This document shows positions 41,783 through 50,573 of a stretch of DNA of 64,000 nucleotides, piece after piece (within the stretch, counting starts at the first letter, position 1; each line of letters begins with the position of its first letter). The notes under the pieces are model-generated. The model searched no databases. It saw nothing but the letters and a program-made list of their open reading frames with translations, and was not told the DNA's origin. Source of the stretch: Streptomyces longisporoflavus (GTDB taxonomy: Bacteria > Actinomycetota > Actinomycetes > Streptomycetales > Streptomycetaceae); NCBI RefSeq assembly GCF_014649775.1, contig NZ_BMTR01000006.1, positions 1 to 64,000 on the forward strand, in the 5' to 3' direction. The position numbers and the translations under genes were made by a program.

Positions 41783-43755
41783 CCACGAGCGCGGGCTGGT
41801 ACCTGCGGCGGCTGTCCCGGATGGGGCCGCGGGAGGTCGGGGGCCGGGTGGGCGACGCGCTGCGCAGGCGGCAGTGGCGGCGCTCGGCGCCGCCCGACTG
41901 CCCGGCCGTGAGCGGCGCCCGGTTCACCGCGGTGCTGCCCGCGGGGACGATCGCCGCGGTGTCGCCGGACGCCGCGAAGCGGCTCGTCGCCGAGGCCGAC
42001 CGGCTGATGGACGGGCACGCCACGTACTTCGGGGTGGACCGCGACGACATGGCCGACCCCGACTGGTGGTACGACCCGAAGACCGGACGCCGGGCGCCGT
42101 GGGGCTACGCCTTCGACGTGCCGTACCGCGACGAGGACGCGGTCGGGGACATCAAGCAGATCTGGGAACCCTCCCGGCACCAGTACCTCACCGTGCTCGC
42201 CGCCGCCTACGCGGTCACCGGGGACGAGCGGTACGCCGAGCGGGTCGCCGCGCATCTGCGGTCGTGGTGGGAGGTCAACCCGCCGCTGCGCGCCGTGCAC
42301 TGGATCAGCGGCATCGAGCTGGGCATCCGGCTGCTCTCCTGGGTGTGGATCCGCCGGCTGCTCGACGGCTGGGCGGGCGCGGCCGGGCTCTTCGAGGACA
42401 ATCCGGTGGCGCTGAACCAGATCTGGCACCACCAGCGCTGGCTCGCCGCCTTCCCCAGCCGGGGCTCGTCGGCGAACAACCACGTCATCGCCGAGGCCGC
42501 CGGGCAGTTCGCCGCGGCCTGCGCGTTCGACTGGTTCCCCGCATCGGAGCGCTGGCGGGCCGACGCGCTGCGGTCCCTGGAACGGCACCTCAAGAGCAAC
42601 ACCTTCACCTCCGGCCTCAACCGCGAGCTGGCCACCGAGTACCACGGGCTTGTCCTGGAGCTGGGCCTCGCCGCGGTGGCCGAGGCGGACGCAGCCGACG
42701 TGCCGGTCCCCGCGGCCGTCCGCCTCGTGCTGCTGCGGATGACCGACGCGCTCGCGGCCGTCGTCGACAGCCGCCTGCGGCCGCCGCGCCAGGGAGACGC
42801 GGACGACGGGCACGGTCTGGTGGTGGACGGAGCGGGCACCGACCGCTGGGGCTCCCTCCTCGCCACCGGGGAGGCCGTGTTCGGCCGGCTCGCCTGGTGG
42901 CCCGAGGTGACCGGCACCGATGTGCGCACCCCGCTGCTCGCCGCGCTCGTCCGGCCGTACGCGGGCAAGCAGACCGCCCGGCCGGCAAGCCGTCCGGCCC
43001 ACTTCGCCGACGCGGGCATGACCATCCTGCGCGGCCCGGGGGAGATCTGGTGCCGCTGCGACGGCGGACCGCACGGGTTCCTGTCCATCGCCGCGCACGC
43101 CCACGCCGACGCGCTGTCCGTGGAGGTCCGGCACGACGGGGTCGACGTGCTCGCCGACCCGGGGACGTTCTGCTACCACGGACAGCCCGAATGGCGGCAG
43201 TACTTCCGCTCGACCCTCGGCCACAACACCCTGCGCCTCGGCGGCGGTGACCAGTCCCTCTCCGGCGGCCCGTTCCTGTGGACCCGGCACGCCCGCAGCC
43301 GCGTCCTGGTCGCGGACACGTCCGGCGCGTCCGATGCCTCCGACGGGGGCACGGCCCGCTGGTGCGCGGAGCACGACGGCTACCAGCGCGAGGACGGCGC
43401 AGTACACCGCCGCCGGGTCGAACTGAGCGCCGCCGAGCGGGAGTTGCGCGTGATCGACGAGGTGCGCGGACAGGGCATGGCCGCGCAGTTGGCCTTCCAC
43501 CTCGGCCCGGAGATCACCGCGGAGCTGACGGGAAGCAGGGCAGTGCTGACCTGGACCAGGGACGGCGAGGACCGCTCCGCGGTGCTCGACCTGCCCGCGT
43601 CGCTGAACTGGCGGGCGCACCGCGGCGAGAGCAACCCGCCGCTCGGCTGGTACTCCGCGGGCTTCGGGCGCAAGGAGCCCGCCACGACACTGATCGGCAC
43701 CGGCTTCGCCGACGGCAAGCAGGGTTTCACGACCGTGCTCAGGTTCCGGGGATAG
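41779..43755 (+). CDS. Heparinase II/III family protein with alginate lyase-like N-terminus
   Basis: A 658-residue protein. The N-terminal alpha/alpha toroid (about 90-380) has WISGIELGIRLLSWVWIRR, SSANNHVIAEAAGQFAAA and LNRELATEYHGLVLELGLAA, with the Asn-Asn-His and Tyr-His residues used by polysaccharide lyases. The C-terminal beta-sandwich domain includes GFLSIAAHAHADALSVEV and GTFCYHGQPEWRQYFRSTLGHNT. Family members split uronic acid polymers by beta-elimination. No signal peptide is seen, so it may act inside the cell, perhaps on mistargeted chains or as part of assembly. It is coupled to the preceding oxidoreductase gene by a four-base overlap. Confidence 0.88.
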   Translation: MTTSAGWYLRRLSRMGPREVGGRVGDALRRRQWRRSAPPDCPAVSGARFTAVLPAGTIAAVSPDAAKRLVAEADRLMDGHATYFGVDRDDMADPDWWYDPKTGRRAPWGYAFDVPYRDEDAVGDIKQIWEPSRHQYLTVLAAAYAVTGDERYAERVAAHLRSWWEVNPPLRAVHWISGIELGIRLLSWVWIRRLLDGWAGAAGLFEDNPVALNQIWHHQRWLAAFPSRGSSANNHVIAEAAGQFAAACAFDWFPASERWRADALRSLERHLKSNTFTSGLNRELATEYHGLVLELGLAAVAEADAADVPVPAAVRLVLLRMTDALAAVVDSRLRPPRQGDADDGHGLVVDGAGTDRWGSLLATGEAVFGRLAWWPEVTGTDVRTPLLAALVRPYAGKQTARPASRPAHFADAGMTILRGPGEIWCRCDGGPHGFLSIAAHAHADALSVEVRHDGVDVLADPGTFCYHGQPEWRQYFRSTLGHNTLRLGGGDQSLSGGPFLWTRHARSRVLVADTSGASDASDGGTARWCAEHDGYQREDGAVHRRRVELSAAERELRVIDEVRGQGMAAQLAFHLGPEITAELTGSRAVLTWTRDGEDRSAVLDLPASLNWRAHRGESNPPLGWYSAGFGRKEPATTLIGTGFADGKQGFTTVLRFRG

Positions 43756-43768
43756 GGGGCTGGGGGAC

Positions 43769-45298
43769 GTGGGGATGAACTGGCGGAACCGGGCGTTGGC
43801 GGTGGCCGCGTCGGCCGTGCTGTTGGCGACCGGCTGCGAGAGCGCGCCGGGCGAGCGGGCGGAGCCGACCTCCGCGCCGTCCGGGTCCGGGGCCCGGGCC
43901 GCCGTGGCCCGGGTGTGCGACAAGCCCGCGGACGGGCCGGCGAAGGCGCCGGAGGGCGCGGTGACGGTCGACCCCGCGGTGATCAACGACCTGGCCGCGA
44001 AGACCAAGAGCAGCCCCGCGAACACCACGTTCTGGCTCCGGCCGGGCAAGCACCGGCTCGAACCGGGGCGCCACACCCAGGTCATCCCCAAGAAGGGCAA
44101 CCGCTACCTCGGCGCGCCGGGCGCGGTGCTCGACGGCCGGAAGAAGAACCAGTACGCGTTCGGCGGCGACGCCCCTGACGTCACCATCCGCCACCTGACC
44201 GTGCAGCGTTTCGTCGCCCCGCACGACCAGGGCGTGGTCAACCACGACTCGGCCGACGGCTGGGTGATCGAGCACGCGAAGATCCAGCACAACTCCGGCG
44301 CCGGAATGATGGCCGGTGCCCGTCAGCAGGTCCGAGACAACTGCCTGCGCGACAACGGCCAGTACGGCATGAACGCGTACAAGGGCACAGGGCCCCTCCG
44401 AGATCTGGTGGTGGAGGGCAACGAGATCACGGGCAACAACACCGGCGACTGGGAGCGGCGGCGGGAAGGCTGCGGCTGCACCGGGGGCATCAAGTTCTGG
44501 GCCGTCGAGGGCGCCGACATCCGCGGCAACTGGGTGCACGACAACCGCGGGACCGGGCTGTGGGCGGACACCAACAACAACGACTTCCGGATCGAGGACA
44601 ACGTCCTGGAGGCCAACGACGGTGCCGCACTGATCTACGAGACCAGCTACAACGCGGTCATCAGGAAGAACACGGTCCGGAAGAACAACTGGGTCGAGGG
44701 CCGCAAGGGGGCCTCCGGCGGCGACAACTTCCCCTTCGCGACCGTCTACCTGTCCGAGTCCGGCGGCGAACCACGGGTCCGGGCCCGCACGGACAAGATC
44801 GAGGTGTACCGCAACCTCTTCGAGAACAACTGGTCCGGGATCACCCTCTGGGAGAACGCCGACCGGTTCTGCAACAGCCCCGCCAACACCTCGTCCGGCG
44901 ACTGCACGTTGCTGGAGAAGGAGCCCGACCGCTGCGCGCAGCCGAAGATCGCCACCGCGCCGCTCTACACGGACTGCCGGTGGAAGACCCAGCGGGTGGA
45001 CATCCACACCAACCGGTTCGTCCTGGACAAGTCCGTCCTCAAGTGCACGGAGAGGTGCGACCGCATGGCGGTCCTCGCCAACTACGGCACCTATCCGAAG
45101 TGGTCGCCGTACAAGGGCGAGCGGGTGGCCGACGCGATCACCCACAAGCAGGGCAACCGCTGGCACGACAACGTCTACGTCGGGCCGTGGAAGTTCGTCG
45201 CCCACGACCCGAGCCGGGTGCTCGACTTCGGGCAGTGGCAGGGCGCGCCGTACGAGCAGGACGAGAGCAGCACCCTCCGCGTACGGGACGGTGATTGA
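43769..45298 (+). CDS. Right-handed beta-helix lipoprotein
   Basis: A 509-residue exported protein. The lipobox VLLATGC gives lipidated Cys 23; GTG 43769 is used, with ATG 43775 as an alternative. A Ser/Pro/Ala linker is followed by a parallel beta-helix (about 125-480) with recurring N-x-I/V-x-x-N turns such as VEGNEITGNNTG, IRGNWVHDNRGTGLWADTNN and IRKNTVRKNN. About eleven cysteines suggest disulfides. The fold is shared by pectate lyases and mannuronan C5-epimerases; a VAPHDQGVVNHD segment (about 149-160) is reminiscent of the DPHD motif of AlgG. I infer surface modification or binding of the exported polymer. Confidence 0.82.
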   Translation: MGMNWRNRALAVAASAVLLATGCESAPGERAEPTSAPSGSGARAAVARVCDKPADGPAKAPEGAVTVDPAVINDLAAKTKSSPANTTFWLRPGKHRLEPGRHTQVIPKKGNRYLGAPGAVLDGRKKNQYAFGGDAPDVTIRHLTVQRFVAPHDQGVVNHDSADGWVIEHAKIQHNSGAGMMAGARQQVRDNCLRDNGQYGMNAYKGTGPLRDLVVEGNEITGNNTGDWERRREGCGCTGGIKFWAVEGADIRGNWVHDNRGTGLWADTNNNDFRIEDNVLEANDGAALIYETSYNAVIRKNTVRKNNWVEGRKGASGGDNFPFATVYLSESGGEPRVRARTDKIEVYRNLFENNWSGITLWENADRFCNSPANTSSGDCTLLEKEPDRCAQPKIATAPLYTDCRWKTQRVDIHTNRFVLDKSVLKCTERCDRMAVLANYGTYPKWSPYKGERVADAITHKQGNRWHDNVYVGPWKFVAHDPSRVLDFGQWQGAPYEQDESSTLRVRDGD

Positions 45299-45299
45299 G

Positions 45300-46610
45300 A
45301 TGAGCCAGGACCTGCGGCGCACCGGGCTGCCGGGCGCAGCGGACACGCGTGACACGGCGGGCAGGGCGGCCACGGCGGGCACCCGCCCCGCCACGCCGAA
45401 GCTCGTCGGCACCGTGTGGGGGCTGCTGATCCTCAACACGCTCGGCTCCGCCGGGGCGGAGACCGTCATCCCGCTGCCCCGCTCGCTCATCCAGGTCGTC
45501 ACCATGGGCGCGCTGGTCGCCGCGTTCACGCTGGCGCTCGCGCTCAACACGCGGCTGCGCATCCACGCCAGCGCCTTCCTGCTGCTGCTCACCCTGCTCC
45601 TCGTGCCGAGCGTGATCTCCAGCCTGCAACTGGTGTCCGGGTTCGGCGCGCTGTTCCGCTGTACCCGCTTCGCCCTCTTCATCGGCACACTGTGGCTGCT
45701 CAGCCGCTGGTGGGACGGGAGCGAGACGTTCGTACGGCACCACATCCGCATCTACTTCGCGGTGCTCGGCTCGGTCGCCGCCGGCGCGCTCATCTCGCCG
45801 GGCGCGGCCATGCCCGACGTCTACGGCGGGCGGCTCGTCGGCGCCCTGTGGCCGCTCACCCCGCCGCAGATCGGACAGTACGCCGCGGTGATCATCGGGC
45901 TCACCGTGCTGCTCCTCATGGGGCGCAGGACCGACCGGGTCAGCGCGGCGGTCATCATCGTGCCCTCACTCGTCCTGCTCGCGCTGACCCATACCCGCAC
46001 GGCCACGCTCGGCATGCTCGTGGGGCTCGCCCTCGCGATCGGCTCGCTCGTCCTGACCAGCGCCGCCGCCCGCCGGTTCTTCACCTGGTCGGTGGTCGTC
46101 GCCGCGGTGGCCGCGGTGGGATTCGCCCCTCTGCTACGCGCGTGGTTCCTGCGCGGACAGAGCCAGGAGTACCTCACCAGCCTCACCGGCCGGGCCAAGG
46201 TCTGGGACGCCCTGCTCGCGGCGCCCCGGACCACCGCGGAGAAGCTGTTCGGCATGGGCCTGGGCGACAAGTCGTTCGGCGGGCTGCCGATCGACAACAG
46301 CTGGCTGGCCGTCTACCACGAGCAGGGCTGGATCGGCATCACCCTCGTGGCGGCGCTCGTCACCATCCTCGGCGCCGTCGCGCTGCTACGGCCGCCGTCC
46401 CTCGCGAGGGCTTGCGCGATCTTCCTGATCAGCTACTGCGCCATCGCGTCGTACACCGAGGCCGGCCTCGGCGACGCCTCGCCGTATCTGCTGCACCTGG
46501 CCCTTGCCGCCTCGCTCCTGGCGGCTCCGCCCGCGGCCGCGCCCCCGGCGAAGCCCGCGGTTTCCCGCCGCCGTATCCCGCGCTGGGCCCAAGATCGGAG
46601 GCGATCGTGA
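45300..46610 (+). CDS. O-antigen polymerase/ligase-like membrane protein (Wzy candidate)
   Basis: A 436-residue protein with about 11 hydrophobic segments between residues 35 and 415. The central segment LVLLALTHTRTATLGMLVGLALAIGSL is the HTRT-type Wzy_C region of Wzy/WaaL proteins, followed by a large outer loop (SLTGRAKVWDALLAAPRTTA, FGGLPIDNSWLAVYHEQGWI). This is where polymerases and ligases carry catalytic Arg and His residues. ATG 45300 is chosen; GTG 45291 is in frame and overlaps the upstream gene. With the flippase at 52882 it defines a Wzx/Wzy-dependent pathway. Confidence 0.85.
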   Translation: MSQDLRRTGLPGAADTRDTAGRAATAGTRPATPKLVGTVWGLLILNTLGSAGAETVIPLPRSLIQVVTMGALVAAFTLALALNTRLRIHASAFLLLLTLLLVPSVISSLQLVSGFGALFRCTRFALFIGTLWLLSRWWDGSETFVRHHIRIYFAVLGSVAAGALISPGAAMPDVYGGRLVGALWPLTPPQIGQYAAVIIGLTVLLLMGRRTDRVSAAVIIVPSLVLLALTHTRTATLGMLVGLALAIGSLVLTSAAARRFFTWSVVVAAVAAVGFAPLLRAWFLRGQSQEYLTSLTGRAKVWDALLAAPRTTAEKLFGMGLGDKSFGGLPIDNSWLAVYHEQGWIGITLVAALVTILGAVALLRPPSLARACAIFLISYCAIASYTEAGLGDASPYLLHLALAASLLAAPPAAAPPAKPAVSRRRIPRWAQDRRRS

Positions 46611-47884
46611 GCATGCACGTCCTCGTGGTGCACAACCGCTATGCCTCGGCCCAGCCGAGCGGCGAGAACAACGTCGTCGACCAGGAGACGGCGCTGCTGC
46701 GCTCGGCCGGACACCGGGTCGAGGTGTTCGAGCGGCGCAGCGACGACATCGGCGCCATGCCGCTTGCGACCAAGGCCACGGTGCCGCTGCTCGTGCCGTG
46801 GAACCCGAGGGTCCGCTCCGAGCTCGCGGCCCGGCTGCGTGCCGAACGCCCCGACGTGGTGCACGTCCACAACGTCTTCCCGCTCCTGTCGCCCGCCGTC
46901 ATCGCCGCCTGCGCCGACGCCGGCGTGCCCGTCGTGGCGACGCTGCACAACTACACCCAGATCTGCCCGCCCGGCACGCTGCAACGGGACGGCCGTCCGT
47001 GCACCGAGTGCGTCGGGGGGACGCCGCTGCCCGCCGTCCGGCACGGCTGCTACCGGGGCTCCAAGCTCGCCACGGTGCCGCTCGCGGTCAGTCTCTCGGT
47101 CAACCGGCGGCGCTGGTGGTCCGGCGTGGAACGGTTCTTCTGCATCTCCGCGGCGCAGCGCGACATCCTGGTGCGGGCCGGCATGCCCGCCGAACGGCTC
47201 GCGGTGAAGCACAACTTCGTGCCGGACCCGGACGCCCGCCGATCCGGCGCCGGCGAGCATCTGCTCTACCTCGGCCGCCTCGCGGAGGCCAAGGGCGTGC
47301 GGCTGCTCATGGCCGCGTGGGACGAGCTCGCCGCGTCCGGCGGTGTGGGCGTGCCGCTCGCCATCGCCGGCACCGGGCCGCTGAAGGACGAGGTGACCGC
47401 CTGGGCGGCGGGCCGGGACGACGTACGGTACCTCGGCCTGTACGACCCGGAGCAGTGCAGGCAGGCCATCGCGCGCTCGGTGGCCGTGGTCGCTCCCTCG
47501 ACGTGGCTCGAGGCGTTCGGCCTGGTGGTCGTGGAGGCGATGGCGGCCGGGGTGCCGACCGTCGCCGCCGGTCACGGAGCCTTCGTCGAACTCGTCGAGG
47601 ACGGGGTGACCGGGCTGCTGCACCGGCCTGACGACGCCGCCTCACTCGCGTCCTGTCTGCGCCGGATCACGTCCGATCCGGCGCGGAACCAGGAGATGGG
47701 CCGGGCCGGCCGACACCGTTACGAGCAGGGCTTCAGCCCGGCCGTCGGTCTCGAACGCCTGGTGGAGGGGTACCGCACCGCGATCGCGGGACGGTCCGGC
47801 GGCGGGGAGAGCCCGCCGCCCGCACGAAATGGAAACTCTGGCTCGCGGTGGGGCACCCGCGCGAGCAGAACTGGGGGGAATTAG
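46607..47884 (+). CDS. Glycosyltransferase family 4
   Basis: A 425-residue GT-B transferase, GTG 46607 overlapping the polymerase stop. The N-terminal acceptor domain has VVHNRYASAQPSGENNVVDQ and PDVVHVHNVFPLLSP. A Cys-rich insert CPPGTLQRDGRPCTECVGG near 121-139 may bind a metal. The C-terminal donor site has YLGRLAEAKGVRLLM, IAGTGPLKDEV and the E-x7-E motif SVAVVAPSTWLEAFGLVVVE. The last 30 residues are Ser/Gly/Arg-rich. It probably adds a repeat-unit sugar in the cytosol. Confidence 0.9.
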   Translation: MSMHVLVVHNRYASAQPSGENNVVDQETALLRSAGHRVEVFERRSDDIGAMPLATKATVPLLVPWNPRVRSELAARLRAERPDVVHVHNVFPLLSPAVIAACADAGVPVVATLHNYTQICPPGTLQRDGRPCTECVGGTPLPAVRHGCYRGSKLATVPLAVSLSVNRRRWWSGVERFFCISAAQRDILVRAGMPAERLAVKHNFVPDPDARRSGAGEHLLYLGRLAEAKGVRLLMAAWDELAASGGVGVPLAIAGTGPLKDEVTAWAAGRDDVRYLGLYDPEQCRQAIARSVAVVAPSTWLEAFGLVVVEAMAAGVPTVAAGHGAFVELVEDGVTGLLHRPDDAASLASCLRRITSDPARNQEMGRAGRHRYEQGFSPAVGLERLVEGYRTAIAGRSGGGESPPPARNGNSGSRWGTRASRTGGN

Positions 47885-49120
47885 ATGACACGATGCCGAC
47901 TGTGCGGCTCGTCGGCGCTGGGGAGCGTCGTCGATCTGGGGGCTACTCCGCCGTGCGAGAGTTTTCTCGCCGCCGACCAACTGGACAAGCCCGAACCGGC
48001 GTACCCGCTGCATCTGCGGGTCTGCACCGACTGCTGGCTCGCGCAGATCCCGCCGCTGATCAAGCCGGAGGAGACGTTCACGGAGTACGCGTACTTCTCC
48101 TCCTTCTCGACGTCCTGGGTGGAGCACGCGCGCACGTTCGTCGCCGACGCGGTGGAGCGGGCGGGGCTCGGCTCCGACGCCTTCGTGGTCGAGGTCGCGA
48201 GCAACGACGGGTACCTGCTGAAGCACGTGGTGGACCGGGGGATCCGCTGCCTGGGCATCGAGCCGTCGGTGAACGTCGGCGCCGCGGCACGGGACGCGGG
48301 TGTCCCCACGCTCACGGAGTTCCTGAGCCCGGAGACCGGTGCGGCCGTCCGCGCCGCGAACGGCCCGGCCGATCTGGTCGTGGCCAACAACGTGTACGCG
48401 CACATCCCCGACGTGGTCGGCTTCACCGAGGGACTGCGCGCCCTGGTCGCCGACGACGGCTGGGTCTCCATCGAGGTGCAGCACCTGCTGACCCTGATCG
48501 AGGAGAACCAGTACGACACGATCTACCACGAGCACTTCCAGTACTACACGGTCGCGTCCGCGATCCGGGCGCTCGCGAGCGGCGGACTCGCGCTCGTGGA
48601 CGTCGAGTTGCTGCCCACGCACGGCGGCTCCATCCGGCTGTGGGCCCGGCCCTCCGAAGTGGCGGGCGAGCCGTCCCAGAGGGTGCTTGACGTCCTCGAC
48701 AGGGAGAAGGCCGCCGGTCTCCAGGAGCTGTCCGGGTACACCGAGTTCTCCGCGCGGGTGGCCAAGGTGCGCAGGGACCTCCTGAAGTTCCTCGTCACGG
48801 CGGCCGAGGACGGCAAGACGGTCGTCGGCTACGGCGCCCCGGGCAAGGGCAACACCCTGCTCAACCACTGCGGCATCCGGCCCGACCTGCTCGCCTACAC
48901 GGTCGACCGCAACCCGTACAAGCACGGCAGGTTCACGCCGGGCACCCGCATCCCGATCCTGCCGCCCGAGCAGATCGGCGTCGACAAGCCCGACTACGTC
49001 CTCGTCCTGCCGTGGAACCTGCGGACCGAACTGGTCGAGCAGCTCGCGTACGTGCACGAGTGGGGCGGCCGCCTTGTCTTTCCCATCCCGGAACTGAGCA
49101 TTGTCGAGGTCAAGCGATGA
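47885..49120 (+). CDS. NDP-4-keto-sugar C-methyltransferase (three-domain, TcaB9-like)
   Basis: A 411-residue SAM methyltransferase. The N-terminal zinc-binding domain has CRLC (about 4-7) and CTDC (about 52-55). The central SAM fold has VVEVASNDGYLLKHVVDRG. The conserved EENQYDTIYHEHFQYY segment places Tyr 214, His 215, Glu 216 and His 217 where the sugar C-3 methyltransferases (TcaB9, TylC3) have their catalytic Tyr/His pair. The C-terminal domain (VGYGAPGKGNTLLNHCGI) binds the nucleotide sugar. It should add a methyl branch at C3 of an NDP-4-keto-deoxysugar. No 4,6-dehydratase lies in the window to supply that substrate. Confidence 0.9.
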   Translation: MTRCRLCGSSALGSVVDLGATPPCESFLAADQLDKPEPAYPLHLRVCTDCWLAQIPPLIKPEETFTEYAYFSSFSTSWVEHARTFVADAVERAGLGSDAFVVEVASNDGYLLKHVVDRGIRCLGIEPSVNVGAAARDAGVPTLTEFLSPETGAAVRAANGPADLVVANNVYAHIPDVVGFTEGLRALVADDGWVSIEVQHLLTLIEENQYDTIYHEHFQYYTVASAIRALASGGLALVDVELLPTHGGSIRLWARPSEVAGEPSQRVLDVLDREKAAGLQELSGYTEFSARVAKVRRDLLKFLVTAAEDGKTVVGYGAPGKGNTLLNHCGIRPDLLAYTVDRNPYKHGRFTPGTRIPILPPEQIGVDKPDYVLVLPWNLRTELVEQLAYVHEWGGRLVFPIPELSIVEVKR

Positions 49121-49911
49121 AGGTCGTACTGTTCTGCGGCGGTTACGGGATGCGGATGCGCAGCGGCGCCGCGGACGACGTGCCCAAGCCGATGGCGATG
49201 GTCGGCCCGCGGCCGCTGATCTGGCACGTGATGCGCTACTACGCGCACTTCGGGCACACGGAGTTCATCCTGTGCCTGGGGTACGGGGCGCACCACATCA
49301 AGAACTTCTTCCTCAACTACGAGGAGACGACGTCCAACGACTTCGTGCTGCGGGGAGGGAAGACCGAGCTGCTCTCCACGGACATCTCGGACTGGACGAT
49401 CACGTTCGCGCAGACCGGCATCGAGTCACCGATCGGCGAACGGCTCCGCCGGGTGCGCCACCACCTGGACGGCGACGAGATGTTCCTCGCCAACTACGCC
49501 GACGTGCTCACCGACGCCCCGCTGCCCGAGATGATCGACCGGTTCGCCGTGCGTGACGCGGGCGCGTCGATGATGGTGGTGCCGCCGCAGTCCTCGTTCC
49601 ACTGCGTGGAGCTGGGCGAGGACGGCCTGGTCGGGGGCATCACCCCGGTCAGCGAACTGCCGATGTGGGAGAACGGCGGCTACTTCGTGCTGCGCCAGGA
49701 GGTCTTCGACCACATACCGGAGAACGGTGACCTGGTCGCCGACGGATGCGGCGGCCTCGCCAAGCAGGGACGCCTCGTGGCGCACCAGCACCGCGGCTTC
49801 TGGAAGCCGACCGACACCGTCAAGGAGCGGGCCGCGCTCGACGAGGCCTACGCCCGCGGCGAGCGCCCGTGGGCCGTGTGGGAGCGGGACAGTGCCGGGG
49901 TGATCGCGTGA
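49117..49911 (+). CDS. Sugar-1-phosphate nucleotidyltransferase (RfbF-like)
   Basis: A 264-residue transferase, ATG 49117 overlapping the methyltransferase stop. It resembles glucose-1-phosphate cytidylyltransferase RfbF over its length (CLGYGAHHIKNFFLNY, GGYFVLRQEVFDHI, HRGFWKPTDTVKE). The NTP-binding motif is unusual: GGYGMRMRSGAADDVPKPM, where RfbF has GGxGTRL followed by KPKPM. The metal site probably includes Asp in NYADVLTD. It should activate a sugar phosphate as an NDP- (perhaps CDP-) sugar for the modification genes around it. The nucleotide preference cannot be read directly. Confidence 0.85.
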   Translation: MKVVLFCGGYGMRMRSGAADDVPKPMAMVGPRPLIWHVMRYYAHFGHTEFILCLGYGAHHIKNFFLNYEETTSNDFVLRGGKTELLSTDISDWTITFAQTGIESPIGERLRRVRHHLDGDEMFLANYADVLTDAPLPEMIDRFAVRDAGASMMVVPPQSSFHCVELGEDGLVGGITPVSELPMWENGGYFVLRQEVFDHIPENGDLVADGCGGLAKQGRLVAHQHRGFWKPTDTVKERAALDEAYARGERPWAVWERDSAGVIA

Positions 49912-50570
49912 TCCGGCTCGGGTCCGGTCGCCTCGACCGGGTCGTCGCGGTGGGCGCCCACTGCGACGACATCGCCATCGGCGCGGGCGGCACGCTGCTC
50001 GCGCTGTGCCGGGCGCGGCCGGGTATCCGCGTCGACGCCCTCGTGCTCACCGGCGGCGGCAGCGAGCGCGAGCAGGAGGAGCAGGCCGCGCTCGCCGCCT
50101 TCTGCCCGGGCGCCGATCTGCGCCTGACCGTGCTCAAACTGACGGACGGCAGGCTGCCCGCGCAGTGGGAGGAGGCCAAGGCCGCCGTCGAGGAGCTGCG
50201 CGAGCGGACCGAGCCGGACCTGGTCCTCGCCCCGCGCACCGATGACGCGCACCAGGACCACCGCGGCCTGGCGCAGCTGATGACCACCGCCTTCCGCGAC
50301 CACCTCGTACTCGGCTACGAGATCGTCAAATGGGACGGCGACCTCGGCCGCATGGCGGCCTACCAGCCGCTGGCGCCAAAGACCGCCGAACAGAAGGTGC
50401 GGCTGCTGCAGGAGCACTATCCCTCGCAGCGGCACCGGCCCTGGTACGACCGGGAGGCCTTCCTCGGCCTCGCCCGGATCCGGGGCATCGAATGCCACGC
50501 GCGATACGCCGAGGCGTTCGCCGTCACCAAACTCACGCTCGATCTCGGCACTTCCGACCTGGGGGAATGA
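49908..50570 (+). CDS. PIG-L family deacetylase
   Basis: A 220-residue LmbE/PIG-L protein, GTG 49908 overlapping the nucleotidyltransferase stop. The zinc-binding AHCDD motif (His 18, Asp 20-21) and the second DAHQDH motif (about 107-112) are intact. Homologues remove an N-acetyl group from sugars such as GlcNAc-inositol in mycothiol synthesis; here the neighbours suggest an N-acetylated nucleotide- or lipid-linked sugar. It lies only three bases before the SDR gene. Confidence 0.9.
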   Translation: MIRLGSGRLDRVVAVGAHCDDIAIGAGGTLLALCRARPGIRVDALVLTGGGSEREQEEQAALAAFCPGADLRLTVLKLTDGRLPAQWEEAKAAVEELRERTEPDLVLAPRTDDAHQDHRGLAQLMTTAFRDHLVLGYEIVKWDGDLGRMAAYQPLAPKTAEQKVRLLQEHYPSQRHRPWYDREAFLGLARIRGIECHARYAEAFAVTKLTLDLGTSDLGE

Positions 50571-50573
50571 ACC

